This document shows positions 1 through 8,631 of a stretch of DNA of 40,895 bases, in pieces. The stretch is from assembly GCA_038231495.1 (NCBI GenBank), contig JBBRLG010000005.1, positions 1 to 40,895 of the forward strand, given 5' to 3'. The stretch is from JBBRLG01 sp038231495. Lineage in GTDB: Bacteria > Planctomycetota > Planctomycetia > Gemmatales > Gemmataceae. The stretch's first letter is position 1. Every line of letters starts with the position of its first letter. The position numbers were made by a program, and so were the translations under genes. The notes under the pieces were generated by a model, which saw only the letters and a program-made list of their open reading frames with translations, was not told the origin of the DNA and did not search any database.

Positions 1-57
1 GTCTGTTTCCTCCATGAATCTGGGGTTTTGGCAGACACCAGTATGGGGGAGACAGAC
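1..57. repeat. Imperfect inverted repeat at window edge
   Basis: Bases 1-15 (GTCTGTTTCCTCCAT) pair with 43-57 (ATGGGGGAGACAGAC) at 13 of 15 positions, leaving a loop of about 27 nt. It could be a terminator of a gene lying left of the window or one end of a repeat, but there is no T-run to decide. Confidence 0.4.
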
Positions 58-620
58 ACTTTAGAGAATCGCAAGAGCGGACCTCTCCGCGTGGAATCTT
101 GTTACCCTGGTTTGAACCAGGCCCGAATGGGGACGGTCGTGGATGCGTAAGAACTGATTGGCAAAGGGGTTCCGTTAGACGCTGGGAAAGGGTTTACGAA
201 AGGGAGGGGGCACCCTCGCCATATGTGATTGGCGTGGCTTACATCGATAAGCATCCATCGACAGAGCCGTACACGGCACCATTTGAGCGGCGGCGCAATA
301 AAGTGCCTTGTCGTCCGCCGTCAGGCAGGTGGACCCCTTGATGGGGCCACGGTCGCGACCATCCCCGTTGCCGACTTGTTGCCTGGACGCGGCAAGGGGT
401 ACTCGGCCTCCTACGCCGTACCGGCATTTTCCCTACCCGCTGCCTGCACGGAAGAGTCGCAATCAGTGAACGGTGACGAACGGGTCGCCGTGCCGGGTAT
501 TATGGGGTACACTTATCCGGTACGCGACACGGCTAACGTTTACGCCTTTTGTACGGTTTCGCTCAACTTTATTGCTCCGTGAAAACCACCCAGCGCTCTA
601 CTCCGCAATTGAGGCACCGC
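58..620. other. Intergenic stretch without a recognisable gene
   Basis: Short open frames occur here in several frames, but none has a good ribosome binding site, a recognisable domain or convincing protein composition. I see no tRNA and no strong promoter. It presumably holds the 5' control region of the haloperoxidase-like gene that starts at 621. Confidence 0.4.
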
Positions 621-2537
621 ATGCGCCACTCCTCCTTCCCTGGTCGGCGTTCCCGGCCGTCGCTCGAAGAACTTGAACCGCGCCTCGTGCCTTCCGGCGA
701 CCTGCCCGGCGTCACTCGGCCTTTCAACCAGGTCTTCGTCGATCGCGCTTACAACGACTTGCTCCAACGGACGCCCGACGACGGCGGCTTCGCCTACTGG
801 CAAAACGTGATGGCCCAGGGTGGCACGCGCGGCCAGGTGGCCCTCGCCTTTACGGCCGGCGCGGAATACCAGTCCAAGCTCGTCGGCACCCTCTATCACT
901 TCTACCTGGGCCGCGCGGTTGATGGGGAAGGGCGGAATTTCTGGCTCAACGCCTTGAAGACCGGCGCGACCGACGAGCAGATCAAGGCGGGCATCCTCGG
1001 CTCGGACGAATATTTCCAGAAGGCCGGCGGCACCCGGTCCGGCTTCCTCGCCGCGCTCTTCCCGGACGTGCTGGGCCGCCCCCTCGATGCGGTCGGACGG
1101 ACGTTCTTCGTGCAGGAATTGTCTCAGGGCGTTTCACGCGCGACCGTGGCGGGGCAGGTCGTCGGCAGCAGCGAGGGGGTGCAGAACCTGGTTGCCGGTT
1201 ACTACCACCAGTTCTTGCAGCGCGCGGGAGACGCGGGCGGGATGAGTTTCTGGGCGGCGGCCGTCCAGGCGGGGGCGACTGACGAGCAGGTCGCGGCTCA
1301 ATTCTCGGCCTCCGACGAGTACGCGGCCTTGCTGGCACAGTCGCGCGGCGACGCGACCACCGACTGGCACAACATCCTCTACGACGCCATTCGCACGGAC
1401 AAGACGCCGCCGCCCCAGGCCGCCCGCGCGCTCGCCATGGTCGGAGCGGCCGTCTACGACGCGGTCGAGCCGGTGGAGGGGTTGCACCAACTCTACAACC
1501 CCGCCAACGCGATGGCAGGCTTGCCAACCTCGGCCCTGCCCGGCACGTCGCGCGAGGCCGCAGCGGTCGAGGCGGCGTACACGGTGCTGGTCGGGCTTTT
1601 CCCCGCACAAACCGCCACGTTCGATCAGGACCTGGCCGCGTCACTGGCCAGCATTCCCGACGGTGTGGGCAAAACGGACGGCGCGGCGCTGGGCGTGACC
1701 GTGGCCAAGGCGGTGCTTGCCTGGCGCAGGGACGATGGCTCCGCAACGAAGGTGACGTACACGCCGGGCACCGCGCCGGGGCAGTGGCAGCCGACGCCGC
1801 CGGCCTTGGCCGCCGCGCTGGACGCGCAGTGGCCCGCCGTCACGCCGTTCACCATGACCGCCGGCTCGCAGTTTCGGCCCGCCGGCCCGCCGGCGCTCGC
1901 CAGCGCCGCCTACGCCGCCGACTTCAACGCAACGAAGTCGCTCGGTTCCGTCAACAGTACCGCGCGCACGGCCCTGCAAACCACGATCGCCGAGTTCTGG
2001 TCCGACGGCGGCGGCACGCAGACGCCGCCGGGCCACTGGGACCAGATCGCCCAGGACGTTTCGCGGCAGCAAGGCCACACCCTCGGCGAGAACGCCCGCA
2101 CGTTCGCCCTGGTGGACCTGGCGCTGGCCGACGCGGCCATCGTCTCCTGGGACGCCAAGTTTACCTACAACTCGTGGCGGCCGATCACCGCGATCCGCAA
2201 CGCCGACCCCACGGTTAACGCGCAGACGACGCCCGACCCGAACTGGACGCCGCTGCTGACGACGCCGCCGTTCCCGGAGTACACCTCCGGGCACAGCACG
2301 TTCAGCGGCGCCGCCGACGCGGTGCTGACGAGCCTGTTCGGGCCGAGCCGGTCGTTCGCGACGAGTGCCGACGGACTGCCGCGTACGCAGCGGACCTTTA
2401 CGAGCTTCACCCAGGCGGCCGACGAGGCGGGCGAGAGCCGCATTTACGGCGGCATCCATTTCGAGTCGGCCAACCAAGACGGCCTGGCGTCCGGACGGGC
2501 GCTGGGAAGCTACGTCGTGCAGAACTTCTTGCAGTGA
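621..2537 (+). CDS. DUF4214 domains fused to vanadium-dependent haloperoxidase/PAP2-like domain, exported
   Basis: Predicted exported protein of 638 aa. The N-terminus carries LEELEPRLVPS, a motif recurrent in planctomycete surface proteins. It is followed by about three DUF4214-like repeats (roughly residues 30-240, each around a 'R..D..G..FW' core). The C-terminal half is a vanadium-haloperoxidase/PAP2-like domain. All the vanadate-binding signatures are visible: K513-x6-R520 in KFTYNSWRP, S556-G557-H558 in TSGHST, and R607-x5-H613 in RIYGGIH. The spacing equals that of fungal vanadium chloroperoxidase (K353/R360, S402-H404, R490/H496). Family knowledge says such enzymes oxidise halides with H2O2 or act as acid phosphatases; the sequence cannot tell which. 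An upstream TTG at 549 is in frame, but the ATG at 621 puts the motif at the usual place. No strong ribosome binding site precedes it. Confidence 0.85.
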   Translation: MRHSSFPGRRSRPSLEELEPRLVPSGDLPGVTRPFNQVFVDRAYNDLLQRTPDDGGFAYWQNVMAQGGTRGQVALAFTAGAEYQSKLVGTLYHFYLGRAVDGEGRNFWLNALKTGATDEQIKAGILGSDEYFQKAGGTRSGFLAALFPDVLGRPLDAVGRTFFVQELSQGVSRATVAGQVVGSSEGVQNLVAGYYHQFLQRAGDAGGMSFWAAAVQAGATDEQVAAQFSASDEYAALLAQSRGDATTDWHNILYDAIRTDKTPPPQAARALAMVGAAVYDAVEPVEGLHQLYNPANAMAGLPTSALPGTSREAAAVEAAYTVLVGLFPAQTATFDQDLAASLASIPDGVGKTDGAALGVTVAKAVLAWRRDDGSATKVTYTPGTAPGQWQPTPPALAAALDAQWPAVTPFTMTAGSQFRPAGPPALASAAYAADFNATKSLGSVNSTARTALQTTIAEFWSDGGGTQTPPGHWDQIAQDVSRQQGHTLGENARTFALVDLALADAAIVSWDAKFTYNSWRPITAIRNADPTVNAQTTPDPNWTPLLTTPPFPEYTSGHSTFSGAADAVLTSLFGPSRSFATSADGLPRTQRTFTSFTQAADEAGESRIYGGIHFESANQDGLASGRALGSYVVQNFLQ

Positions 2538-2683
2538 GGACGCATTTACACCCTCCGTTGGTGGTGTTGCCCATTGATCGGCACGGCAGGGCTGCATACC
2601 ATTGCCTGTACCTGAGTCGGCTTCGGCAGCAAGGGAGGCCGGTCCGGTGCGGGACGGGGTTCGGCCTCGACGCCGGGGCCGCG

Positions 2684-2929
2684 ATGCCTGCCGTCGCCGT
2701 GTTTGTGCCCGGAATCATGCTGGCCGGCTACACCGAGACGTATAGCGACGTGCCGTGGGAAAGCTTTGCGCTGGTGGCCCTTGCGCCGCTGACGCTGGCA
2801 CTGACGTTCGTTTGGCCGCTAACGAGGTTGCGGGACAATCATCTTCAATCGCTGCGACTCGTCCTGCTTGTGCCGCCGGTGGTGGGGGCCGTCGTGCTGG
2901 CGATGCGGGCGGAAACCCTGGAGTTTTAA
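2684..2929 (+). CDS. Small integral membrane protein, unknown function
   Basis: An 81-aa frame with about three hydrophobic segments (near residues 1-15, 28-44 and 58-74) separated by short polar loops, including a YTETYSDVPWES stretch. The composition is clearly protein-like and membrane-type. I chose the ATG at 2684; the open frame extends upstream to a GTG at 2534 overlapping the stop of the preceding gene, but the extra 50 residues are Arg/His-rich and unlike the rest. It may therefore be a C-terminal remnant of a larger membrane protein. It converges with, and its 3' end lies antisense to the garbled tail of, the MazF-like fragment. No family recognised. Confidence 0.5.
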   Translation: MPAVAVFVPGIMLAGYTETYSDVPWESFALVALAPLTLALTFVWPLTRLRDNHLQSLRLVLLVPPVVGAVVLAMRAETLEF

Positions 2930-2989
2930 CGCAGCCCTCGCCACCACTGCTTCCCAATCCAACCTAATTCCCTGCACTATTATCCTCAT

Positions 2990-3097
2990 CATGTCTTCAT
3001 TCGGGCTGACAACGACCGCCGGCCGACACTTTGGGTTCCGGCCCTGAGGGTCGGTGATTTCGACCCAAACAATGGTTCCCCGCGAGAGGACCGCCAC
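2990..3097 (-). pseudogene. Truncated MazF/PemK-type toxin fragment
   Basis: Reading from a GTG at 3097 (AGGCG nine bases upstream), the first 36 residues fit the N-terminus of the MazF/PemK ribonuclease family: RGTIVWVEITDPQGRNPKCR followed by PAVVVSPNEDM. This region makes the first beta strands and the RP loop. After about position 2990 the similarity stops abruptly and the frame runs on for 56 residues of arginine/histidine-rich text antisense to the neighbouring membrane gene. Full MazF proteins are about 110 aa, so the catalytic C-terminal half is missing. It follows the 3113-3655 gene by 15 bases, so it was probably the second gene of a two-gene unit. I infer it is inactive. Confidence 0.65.
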
Positions 3098-3112
3098 GGC
3101 AACGCCTCGATG

Positions 3113-3655
3113 TCAGAAGGGTTTGGTATCCTGAGCGTACCACGCAGGGTCCGGCCGGTGCTGCTGCCCAAGCGCTTCAAGCTTCGCGGTCGAGAGGGGG
3201 AATTGGGCGGCTAAAAGGTCTTCCAAGTTTTCAAGGGTTACCCACTTGTCGAAGATTGCGGCCTTCAGCCTCCGAAGCTCCTCCCCTATTGCCCGCAACT
3301 GGTCGGGTTCAGGGAGGGGACGCCTTGCGAATTGCGAGATGGACTCGACGAGACTGGCAATGCGTTGCAGTTGGTCGAGCCGGCTGTTCACGAACCAAAG
3401 GAGTTTCTCCCGCTGCGCCTGTACGTCCTCGGCGTGGCCGGCCATGCCGACTTTACACCAATGCTGCCATACCTCCTGCACTTGCGTGGGGTATGCCGCC
3501 GCAACGGGTACGAGGGCCCGCGGCATTTCGATTATCTTCTGGCGGAGTTCTTCCGCGATCTGAATTTGTTTGGCCAGCGCCTCACCGGCACCGAGCGCGA
3601 TTTCGAGGGTATCCGCCCCACTCGCTGGCAAATCCAGGGTAATGCCGGCACTCAT
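3113..3655 (-). CDS. Hypothetical helical protein upstream of MazF-like fragment
   Basis: A 180-aa protein rich in Leu, Glu, Ala and Gln and predicted almost entirely alpha-helical. Coiled-coil-like stretches lie around residues 25-50 and 95-160. The ATG at 3655 is chosen because GGAGAGGA lies about 10 bases upstream; the frame opens further upstream without support. The ending (DPAWYAQDTKPF) lies 15 bases before the MazF-like start, so the two were probably co-transcribed. Its position before a MazF-type toxin would fit an antitoxin or accessory role, but at 180 aa it is far larger than MazE-type antitoxins and I see no DNA-binding fold. Function unknown. Confidence 0.7.
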   Translation of the reverse strand: MSAGITLDLPASGADTLEIALGAGEALAKQIQIAEELRQKIIEMPRALVPVAAAYPTQVQEVWQHWCKVGMAGHAEDVQAQREKLLWFVNSRLDQLQRIASLVESISQFARRPLPEPDQLRAIGEELRRLKAAIFDKWVTLENLEDLLAAQFPLSTAKLEALGQQHRPDPAWYAQDTKPF

Positions 3656-3794
3656 GTTGTGAAGTCCTCTCCGTTCAGACCTGTAGCCGCCGATCCAAAA
3701 GAGTTCATTCACAAAGCTGAATTGCTCGATTTGAACGCCGACCTCCAGCATACCATACCAGGGCGGTTAACAAAGACCTTCAACGCCAGCGACT

Positions 3795-5930
3795 TCACAC
3801 CATCTCTTCATCCCACACCGTTTGTCGCGCCCCGATCGTCTCGAAATAATCGAACAACCGGCAGTAAAACGGCAAGGTCGCCAACGTCGCGCTGTCGCCG
3901 ATAACCAGCAGCTTGCGGCGGGCGCGCGTCAGCGCTACGTTTGTCCGCCGCACGTCGGCCAGGAAGCCAATGTCGCCGTCCGCGTTGCTGCGCACCAGCG
4001 ACAACACCACGGCCTCCTTTTCGCGGCCCTGAAAGCCGTCCACACTGTCAATCTCCAGGCCGGGCACCTTTAACACTTCACGCAAGCGCCGGACCTGCGC
4101 GGCGTACGGAGCGATCACGGCGATGTCGGTCGCGACGACGCCCGCTTGTAGCAATGCGTGGACCTTGCGCGCCACCAGCGCCGCCTCTTGCGGGTTAAGC
4201 CGGCTTTCGCCGTCGGGTTCGCGCTCCTCGTCGTAGCCGGCGCCGGCCGTGTCGATGTATTGCACGGGCGTTTCCGTCAGGGCGTTCGTCGCGACGCCGG
4301 GCAGGTCGCACAGGCGGTGGCCGCGGACGCTCGCGTCGGCTTGCAGCGTGCCGTCGTAGAACTCCAGCGACGAAAACGTCATGATGTCCTCGTGCATCCG
4401 GTACTGCACGTCGAGGCGGCGCGTGAGTTGGTCGCCGTAAAGCGCGGCGAGGCGTTCGAGCAGACTTATGCCGAAACCGAGTTTGGCCGCGTCCGGCGAG
4501 ACGACCGTTGGCGGCAACTGGCAGGGGTCGCCGGCCAGCACGACACGGTCGCAGCGCAACAGTGGAATCCAACAGCCGGGTTCCGTCGTTTGGCACGCCT
4601 CGTCGATCACCAGCAGGTCGAAACGCCGTTGGCCGATGACCTCGCTGTCCAGGCCCGTCGTCGTCGAACACAGCACCGGGGCGGCGTTCAAGATGCGCTC
4701 GACGGCCTGGTTTTCCAGGCGTCGGGCGTCGGCAAGGAGGGCACGAGCCTCCTGGCGCATGTCGCGGCGTGTACCCGGTTCCGGGCGGGCGCGCGTATAC
4801 TTTTTCGCCTGGCGCAACAGGGCGTACGCCTCCTTGGCGAACTTGCGCGCCTGGCGCGCGTCGGGGTGGCTATCGACCATCAGGTCGAGCGTGTGTTCGC
4901 GCAATTGCGGCAGCACGCGGGCCGGGTGGCCCAGGCGCACTGCGTTCACGTCGTGGGTAAGCAGCCGTTCGAGCAGGTTGTCCACGGCCAGGTTGCTCGG
5001 CGCGCAGACGAGCACCTTCTCGCCACGGCGGATTGCTTGCCGGATCAATTCGACGAGTGTCGTCGTCTTGCCGGTGCCGGGCGGGCCGTGGATCACTGCC
5101 ACGTCGCGCGCCGCCAGCGCAAGCCGCACGGCCTCGCGCTGCGATTCATTCAAATTCGCGTCGAGCGCGGCGTACTCGATTTCTGGCAGGAACGCCGGAG
5201 CGCGTTCGCCGAGCAGGACGGCACGCAACTCCGCCAGGCGGTCCTTGGCCGCCGAGCGGGCGCGGTCGAGTGCCTGCCGTTGGCGCAGCCGCGACGCCTC
5301 GTCCGCGGCCAGGTCGAGGCGGTAGACCGGCGCGTCGGCGTCGGTTTCGGGTGGCTCGTTCAGCGCGACGCACAAGGTCGCCTCGGTGCGCTCGCAAACG
5401 ACGCCGCGCCAGCCCTGGCCACCGCCGTTCGGGATCGAAAGCAGGACCGGCGTGCCGACTTGCAACCGTGTCCAGGGCAGCGGCGCGCGGTCGCGCTTGC
5501 CGAGCGTGACGAGGTAGCGGCCGCCCAGGCCGCCGTACTCGTCGCGGGCCACGAGATCGACCAAACACTTGCCCGAACGCTCGGCCATCGCGGCCGGCAG
5601 GCTGCGCACCTGGTCGAGAATCTGTTGCGCTTCGGCCTGCGATTCCAGTTCGAGCAGGTGCGCCAACCGCTGGAAATGATCCTCGCCGGACAAGCGCTCG
5701 ACGGCGCCGCCGGACCAGACGCGCACGCGCCGCTCCTGAAACAGGGCGCCGTCGAGCGCCTTGAGCAGGCGCGCCTCCCAGCTGTCGGGCACCTCGACGG
5801 TCGCGCTGCGGCCGCGCAGTTCGATGCGGCCGACGTGCTTGCCTTCGATGCCGCTGGTGTCGCAGATGAAGCGCAGCACGTCGCCCTTGACGGTCCGCGG
5901 CGGCAATGGTTCGAGGTGGAGCAGGGACAT
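3795..5930 (-). CDS. SF1 helicase (UPF1/SMUBP2/Dna2 type) with N-terminal DbpA-like RNA-binding domain
   Basis: A 711-aa ATP-dependent helicase of superfamily 1B. Residues about 14-73 look like a DbpA-type RNA-binding domain (VGRIELRGRSATVEVPD..., then ALFQERRVRVW), the fold that anchors DEAD-box protein DbpA to 23S rRNA. Residues 138-200 resemble the beta-barrel insert of IGHMBP2/UPF1. The helicase core has Walker A GPPGTGKT (282-289), a DEAC-type Walker B (LLVIDEACQTTEPG), motif III GDPCQLPPTV, the QYRMHEDI motif, DSVDGFQGREKE (motif V) and NVALTRARRKL (motif VI). All key residues are present, so it should be active. The ATG at 5930 is chosen because the longer frame to 6002 adds low-complexity residues. 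Inference: it acts on RNA or RNA-DNA rather than only on DNA. Confidence 0.88.
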   Translation of the reverse strand: MSLLHLEPLPPRTVKGDVLRFICDTSGIEGKHVGRIELRGRSATVEVPDSWEARLLKALDGALFQERRVRVWSGGAVERLSGEDHFQRLAHLLELESQAEAQQILDQVRSLPAAMAERSGKCLVDLVARDEYGGLGGRYLVTLGKRDRAPLPWTRLQVGTPVLLSIPNGGGQGWRGVVCERTEATLCVALNEPPETDADAPVYRLDLAADEASRLRQRQALDRARSAAKDRLAELRAVLLGERAPAFLPEIEYAALDANLNESQREAVRLALAARDVAVIHGPPGTGKTTTLVELIRQAIRRGEKVLVCAPSNLAVDNLLERLLTHDVNAVRLGHPARVLPQLREHTLDLMVDSHPDARQARKFAKEAYALLRQAKKYTRARPEPGTRRDMRQEARALLADARRLENQAVERILNAAPVLCSTTTGLDSEVIGQRRFDLLVIDEACQTTEPGCWIPLLRCDRVVLAGDPCQLPPTVVSPDAAKLGFGISLLERLAALYGDQLTRRLDVQYRMHEDIMTFSSLEFYDGTLQADASVRGHRLCDLPGVATNALTETPVQYIDTAGAGYDEEREPDGESRLNPQEAALVARKVHALLQAGVVATDIAVIAPYAAQVRRLREVLKVPGLEIDSVDGFQGREKEAVVLSLVRSNADGDIGFLADVRRTNVALTRARRKLLVIGDSATLATLPFYCRLFDYFETIGARQTVWDEEMV

Positions 5931-5945
5931 GAGGGAACCCGTGGA

Positions 5946-5965
5946 AGCGCTCAGCCGCAAGCGGC
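5946..5965. repeat. REP-like motif, copy shared with 28303-28322
   Basis: The 20-mer AGCGCTCAGCCGCAAGCGGC is identical to one arm of the perfect palindrome at 28286-28325. GCCGCAAGCGGC is itself nearly self-complementary. It lies just upstream of the minus-strand helicase start. It looks like a dispersed palindromic repeat of this genome. Confidence 0.6.
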
Positions 5966-6116
5966 TTATCTTACCCAGGCCGCGCGGAATCCGCGAGGGC
6001 ATTCACTGCCCTTGTGTTTTTCGGACAAAGTTGCCACACTCGCGCCCCGGCGGGGCCACGACAGCCGCGCCGCGTCCCGGATGGAACCGGGGCCGACTGC
6101 CCAGGGAGGGGGAGGC

Positions 6117-6782
6117 ATGTCCCGCACGCTTCGGTTTGCCCTGATTATCTGTATTGCCGTCGTCGTGGCCGTCGTCCCCGTCGTCCACTACCGCAGCGTC
6201 TATGCCCATAGCAAACGGCTGCGCGTCATCGTGCCCGACCGCGTGTACCGCAGCGGCCAGATGACGGCGGAGGGCTTTGCCGACACCGTGCGCACCTTGC
6301 ACATCAAGACCATCATCAACGTGCAGGACGACTTTCCCGACCCCGACGTACACCTCACGTTTTGGGACGGGCGCACGATCGAAGAGAGCGCGCTGTGTAA
6401 CCGGCTCAAGGTCCGTTTCGTGCACCTGGCCCCGGACCTGATCTCGCGCTGGGAAATCCCCGAACACCGCCCCGCGGCCATCGACCAGTTCCTCGACCTG
6501 CTCGACGATGAGAGCGTTTATCCGGTGCTAATTCATTGCAAGGCCGGCCTGCACCGTACCGGCGTGCTGGCCGCGGTCTACCGTATGGAGTACCAGGGTT
6601 GGTCGCACGCGGAGGCGTACCGGGAGTTGCGGGCGCACGGCTTCGGCGATTGGGTGAGCACTTGCTCCAACGATTACATCGCACAATACGTACTCAGTTA
6701 CCGTCCCGGCCTGCGCCACGGTACGCCCGTCGCCCGACCGGCCGAGACGACCAGCCACGGCACGCCGGCCAACGGCCAGTGA
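6117..6782 (+). CDS. Membrane-anchored CX5R (dual-specificity/tyrosine-type) phosphatase
   Basis: A 221-aa protein with an N-terminal transmembrane anchor (about residues 7-24) and a periplasm-facing phosphatase domain. The signature HCKAGLHRTG occupies residues 140-149, giving catalytic Cys141 and Arg147 of the CX5R family. The preceding VYRSGQMTAEGF and IKTIINVQDD segments match the N-terminal part of bacterial dual-specificity phosphatases. Substrate (phosphoprotein, phosphoinositide or other phosphomonoester) cannot be told. The start is well supported by a GGGAGGGGGAGG ribosome binding site. The stop lies 24 bases before the LptF/G-like gene, so the two probably form an operon. The frame also continues far upstream, antisense to the helicase gene, but that part is not a gene. 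Confidence 0.85.
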   Translation: MSRTLRFALIICIAVVVAVVPVVHYRSVYAHSKRLRVIVPDRVYRSGQMTAEGFADTVRTLHIKTIINVQDDFPDPDVHLTFWDGRTIEESALCNRLKVRFVHLAPDLISRWEIPEHRPAAIDQFLDLLDDESVYPVLIHCKAGLHRTGVLAAVYRMEYQGWSHAEAYRELRAHGFGDWVSTCSNDYIAQYVLSYRPGLRHGTPVARPAETTSHGTPANGQ

Positions 6783-6806
6783 AGGGCATTGGGAGACGGA
6801 CGACGC

Positions 6807-7913
6807 ATGCTCAAGATCATCGACCGGCAAATGATTCGCGGTTACTTCAAGGCCTATTTCGTGTGCCTGACGAGCCTGTTGAGCCTGTACGTCGTCGTCG
6901 ATCTGTTCACCAACCTCGACTCGTTCGCCAAGCCGGGCCAGCCGTTGTTCACGACGGTCCAGAACATCGCCAGCTACTACGGCTACAACACGTTTCAGAT
7001 CTTCGACCGGCTGTGCGAAGTGATCGTGCTGCTGGCGGCGATGTTCACGGTGGCGCTGATGCAGCGCAACAACGAGCAGGTGCCGTTGCTGTCGGCGGGC
7101 ATCTCGACGCGGCGCATCGTGGCCCCAGTGCTGGGCTGCGCGTGCTTCATGTTGACGCTGGCGGTGCTCAACCAGGAGTTCGTCATCCCGCGGATTGCCG
7201 ACCGCCTCCTGTACCCGCGCGACGACCCCACGGGCGACAAGCCGCGGATGGTTCACGGCAACTTCGACAGTAACGGCCTGTACTACCGCGGCAAGGAGGC
7301 GAAGCGCAACGGCCTGGTCGTGACCGATTTCTGCGTGGTGGTGCCGGAGAAGATCACGGGCACCATGCTGCGGTTGGAGGCCCAGGAAGCCCGCTACACG
7401 CCCCTCGGACCGCGCCAGGGCCGCTGGGAATTGCGGGGGACGACGACCTACCCCGAAAACGTTGAAACGTGGGACGACAACAAGACGTTGCAGGTGGTCG
7501 ATACCGGCCGTTACTACCTGTACACCCGCGACGTGGATTTTGAAAACCTGACGCGCGAGTCATCGACGTGGTTCACGCGCGTCTCGACGTGGAAGCTGTA
7601 CGACGAGTTGGAGAACTCCGACTCGCCCAAGCTGACGCCGATGGCAGTGCTATTCCACCAACGGCTGACCCGGCCCATCATGGGCGTGCTGCTCGTTTTT
7701 CTCGGCCTGTCGGTGATCTTGCGCGACCAGAACCGCAACGTCATCATCAGTTCGGGCCTGTGTTTGGTGCTGTGCATGGTGTTCTTCGGCGCCCAGTATT
7801 CGTGCAAGATGCTGGGGGACAACGACATCATCCTGCCGGCCCTCGCGGCCTGGTTGCCGGTCATCTCGTTCGGCCCGTTCGGCATCGTCCTGTTCGACGC
7901 CGTCCACACCTGA
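6807..7913 (+). CDS. LptF/LptG (YjgP/YjgQ) family permease
   Basis: A 368-aa membrane protein of the LptF/LptG family, the permease half of the ABC exporter that moves lipopolysaccharide from the inner membrane to the outer membrane. The start MLKIIDRQMIRGYFKAYF matches the family's amphipathic N-terminus. Hydrophobic segments lie near residues 15-35, 65-85 and 103-122. A long periplasmic beta-jellyroll-type region (about 135-270) follows, then three more membrane segments at about 285-305, 312-330 and 338-360. Length agrees with the family (350-400 aa). It follows the phosphatase gene closely and is probably co-transcribed. The ATG at 6807 is chosen over 6789 because it aligns with the family start. 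Which of LptF or LptG it represents is unclear. Confidence 0.85.
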   Translation: MLKIIDRQMIRGYFKAYFVCLTSLLSLYVVVDLFTNLDSFAKPGQPLFTTVQNIASYYGYNTFQIFDRLCEVIVLLAAMFTVALMQRNNEQVPLLSAGISTRRIVAPVLGCACFMLTLAVLNQEFVIPRIADRLLYPRDDPTGDKPRMVHGNFDSNGLYYRGKEAKRNGLVVTDFCVVVPEKITGTMLRLEAQEARYTPLGPRQGRWELRGTTTYPENVETWDDNKTLQVVDTGRYYLYTRDVDFENLTRESSTWFTRVSTWKLYDELENSDSPKLTPMAVLFHQRLTRPIMGVLLVFLGLSVILRDQNRNVIISSGLCLVLCMVFFGAQYSCKMLGDNDIILPALAAWLPVISFGPFGIVLFDAVHT

Positions 7914-7921
7914 TCCGTATT

Positions 7922-7933
7922 GCCGCTTGCGGC
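7922..7933. repeat. GCCGCTTGCGGC palindrome downstream of permease gene
   Basis: A short near-perfect palindrome between the convergent genes ending at 7913 (+) and 7953 (-). It matches the core of the REP-like repeats at 5946 and 28286. It may help terminate one or both transcripts; there is no T-run. Confidence 0.35.
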
Positions 7934-7952
7934 GTTGCGGTTCTTCGCCGTC

Positions 7953-8603
7953 TCATTCGGTGGGATAGCTCCGCAAAAAGTCATACCACCCCGCCACGCC
8001 CAACGCCATCAGGATGCCGTACGTCGCGGCGGTCGCCGGCCACGACGGCGAAAAGAATTTCAGCGCGCTGCCCGCGTACTTGTTGAGCGGGATGCGCAGT
8101 CCCATGAAATCCACGCTGTAAAGCTCGTCGAGGACGAGGTGCGACAGAAAGCCGAGCATGACGCCGCCGGCCAGGTAGACGCGCTGCCAGAAGTTGTCGC
8201 TGTGATAGACCAGGTACGTTGCCAGGCCGGCGACGAACATTGCCGGGATGCTGTGAAACATGCCGCGGTGGACCGTGAAGCGCTTGAAAAGGCGTGACAG
8301 GCCGTAGCGGATCACGACGTACACCATGCCGAGGACGGCGAGCGCCTGTTCCGGCGTGAGCTTGGTATGGTGTTCCAGCCGGTGAAAGAGCATTAACGGC
8401 ACGACCGCGGCAGCGATGTTGAACAGCTCGCGGACCGGTACGCCGCTGTCGCTATCGAGGTCGGGCAACAGGCCGCCAACAGTGGTAACGCCCGCGGCCA
8501 GGCCCACCGGCCCCCAGTCGAAATCGAAACGCCCCAACCCCGCCGCGCCGTAGACACCGCCGAGGACCGAGGCGAAAATTAGGTGGCCGCGATAGCTGGC
8601 CAT
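7953..8603 (-). CDS. YdjM/DUF457-like membrane-bound metal-dependent hydrolase family protein
   Basis: A 216-aa integral membrane protein. It opens MASYRGHLIFASVLGG and contains GGLLPDLDSDSG (about residues 43-54), a VHRGMFHSIPA stretch and FLSHLVLDELYS. These Asp/His clusters around membrane segments are the hallmark of the YdjM/DUF457 family, annotated as inner-membrane metal-dependent hydrolases, whose physiological role is unsettled. About six hydrophobic segments are visible. The ATG at 8603 is chosen by family alignment; the longer frame would start inside the 135-bp mobile element. It converges with the permease gene across a short REP-like palindrome. Confidence 0.8.
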   Translation of the reverse strand: MASYRGHLIFASVLGGVYGAAGLGRFDFDWGPVGLAAGVTTVGGLLPDLDSDSGVPVRELFNIAAAVVPLMLFHRLEHHTKLTPEQALAVLGMVYVVIRYGLSRLFKRFTVHRGMFHSIPAMFVAGLATYLVYHSDNFWQRVYLAGGVMLGFLSHLVLDELYSVDFMGLRIPLNKYAGSALKFFSPSWPATAATYGILMALGVAGWYDFLRSYPTE

Positions 8604-8631
8604 GTGAGAATCCTTCCCCTGCAATGAAACC

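Noticed and set aside
1..620. Possible small genes at 99-341 or 229-582
   Set aside because: No ribosome binding site, no domain and improbable composition.
4158..6116. Long plus-strand open frame antisense to the SF1 helicase gene
   Set aside because: Composition is Arg/Ala/Val/Gln-rich shadow text; the helicase on the other strand has all motifs. Only the part from 6117 on is a real gene.
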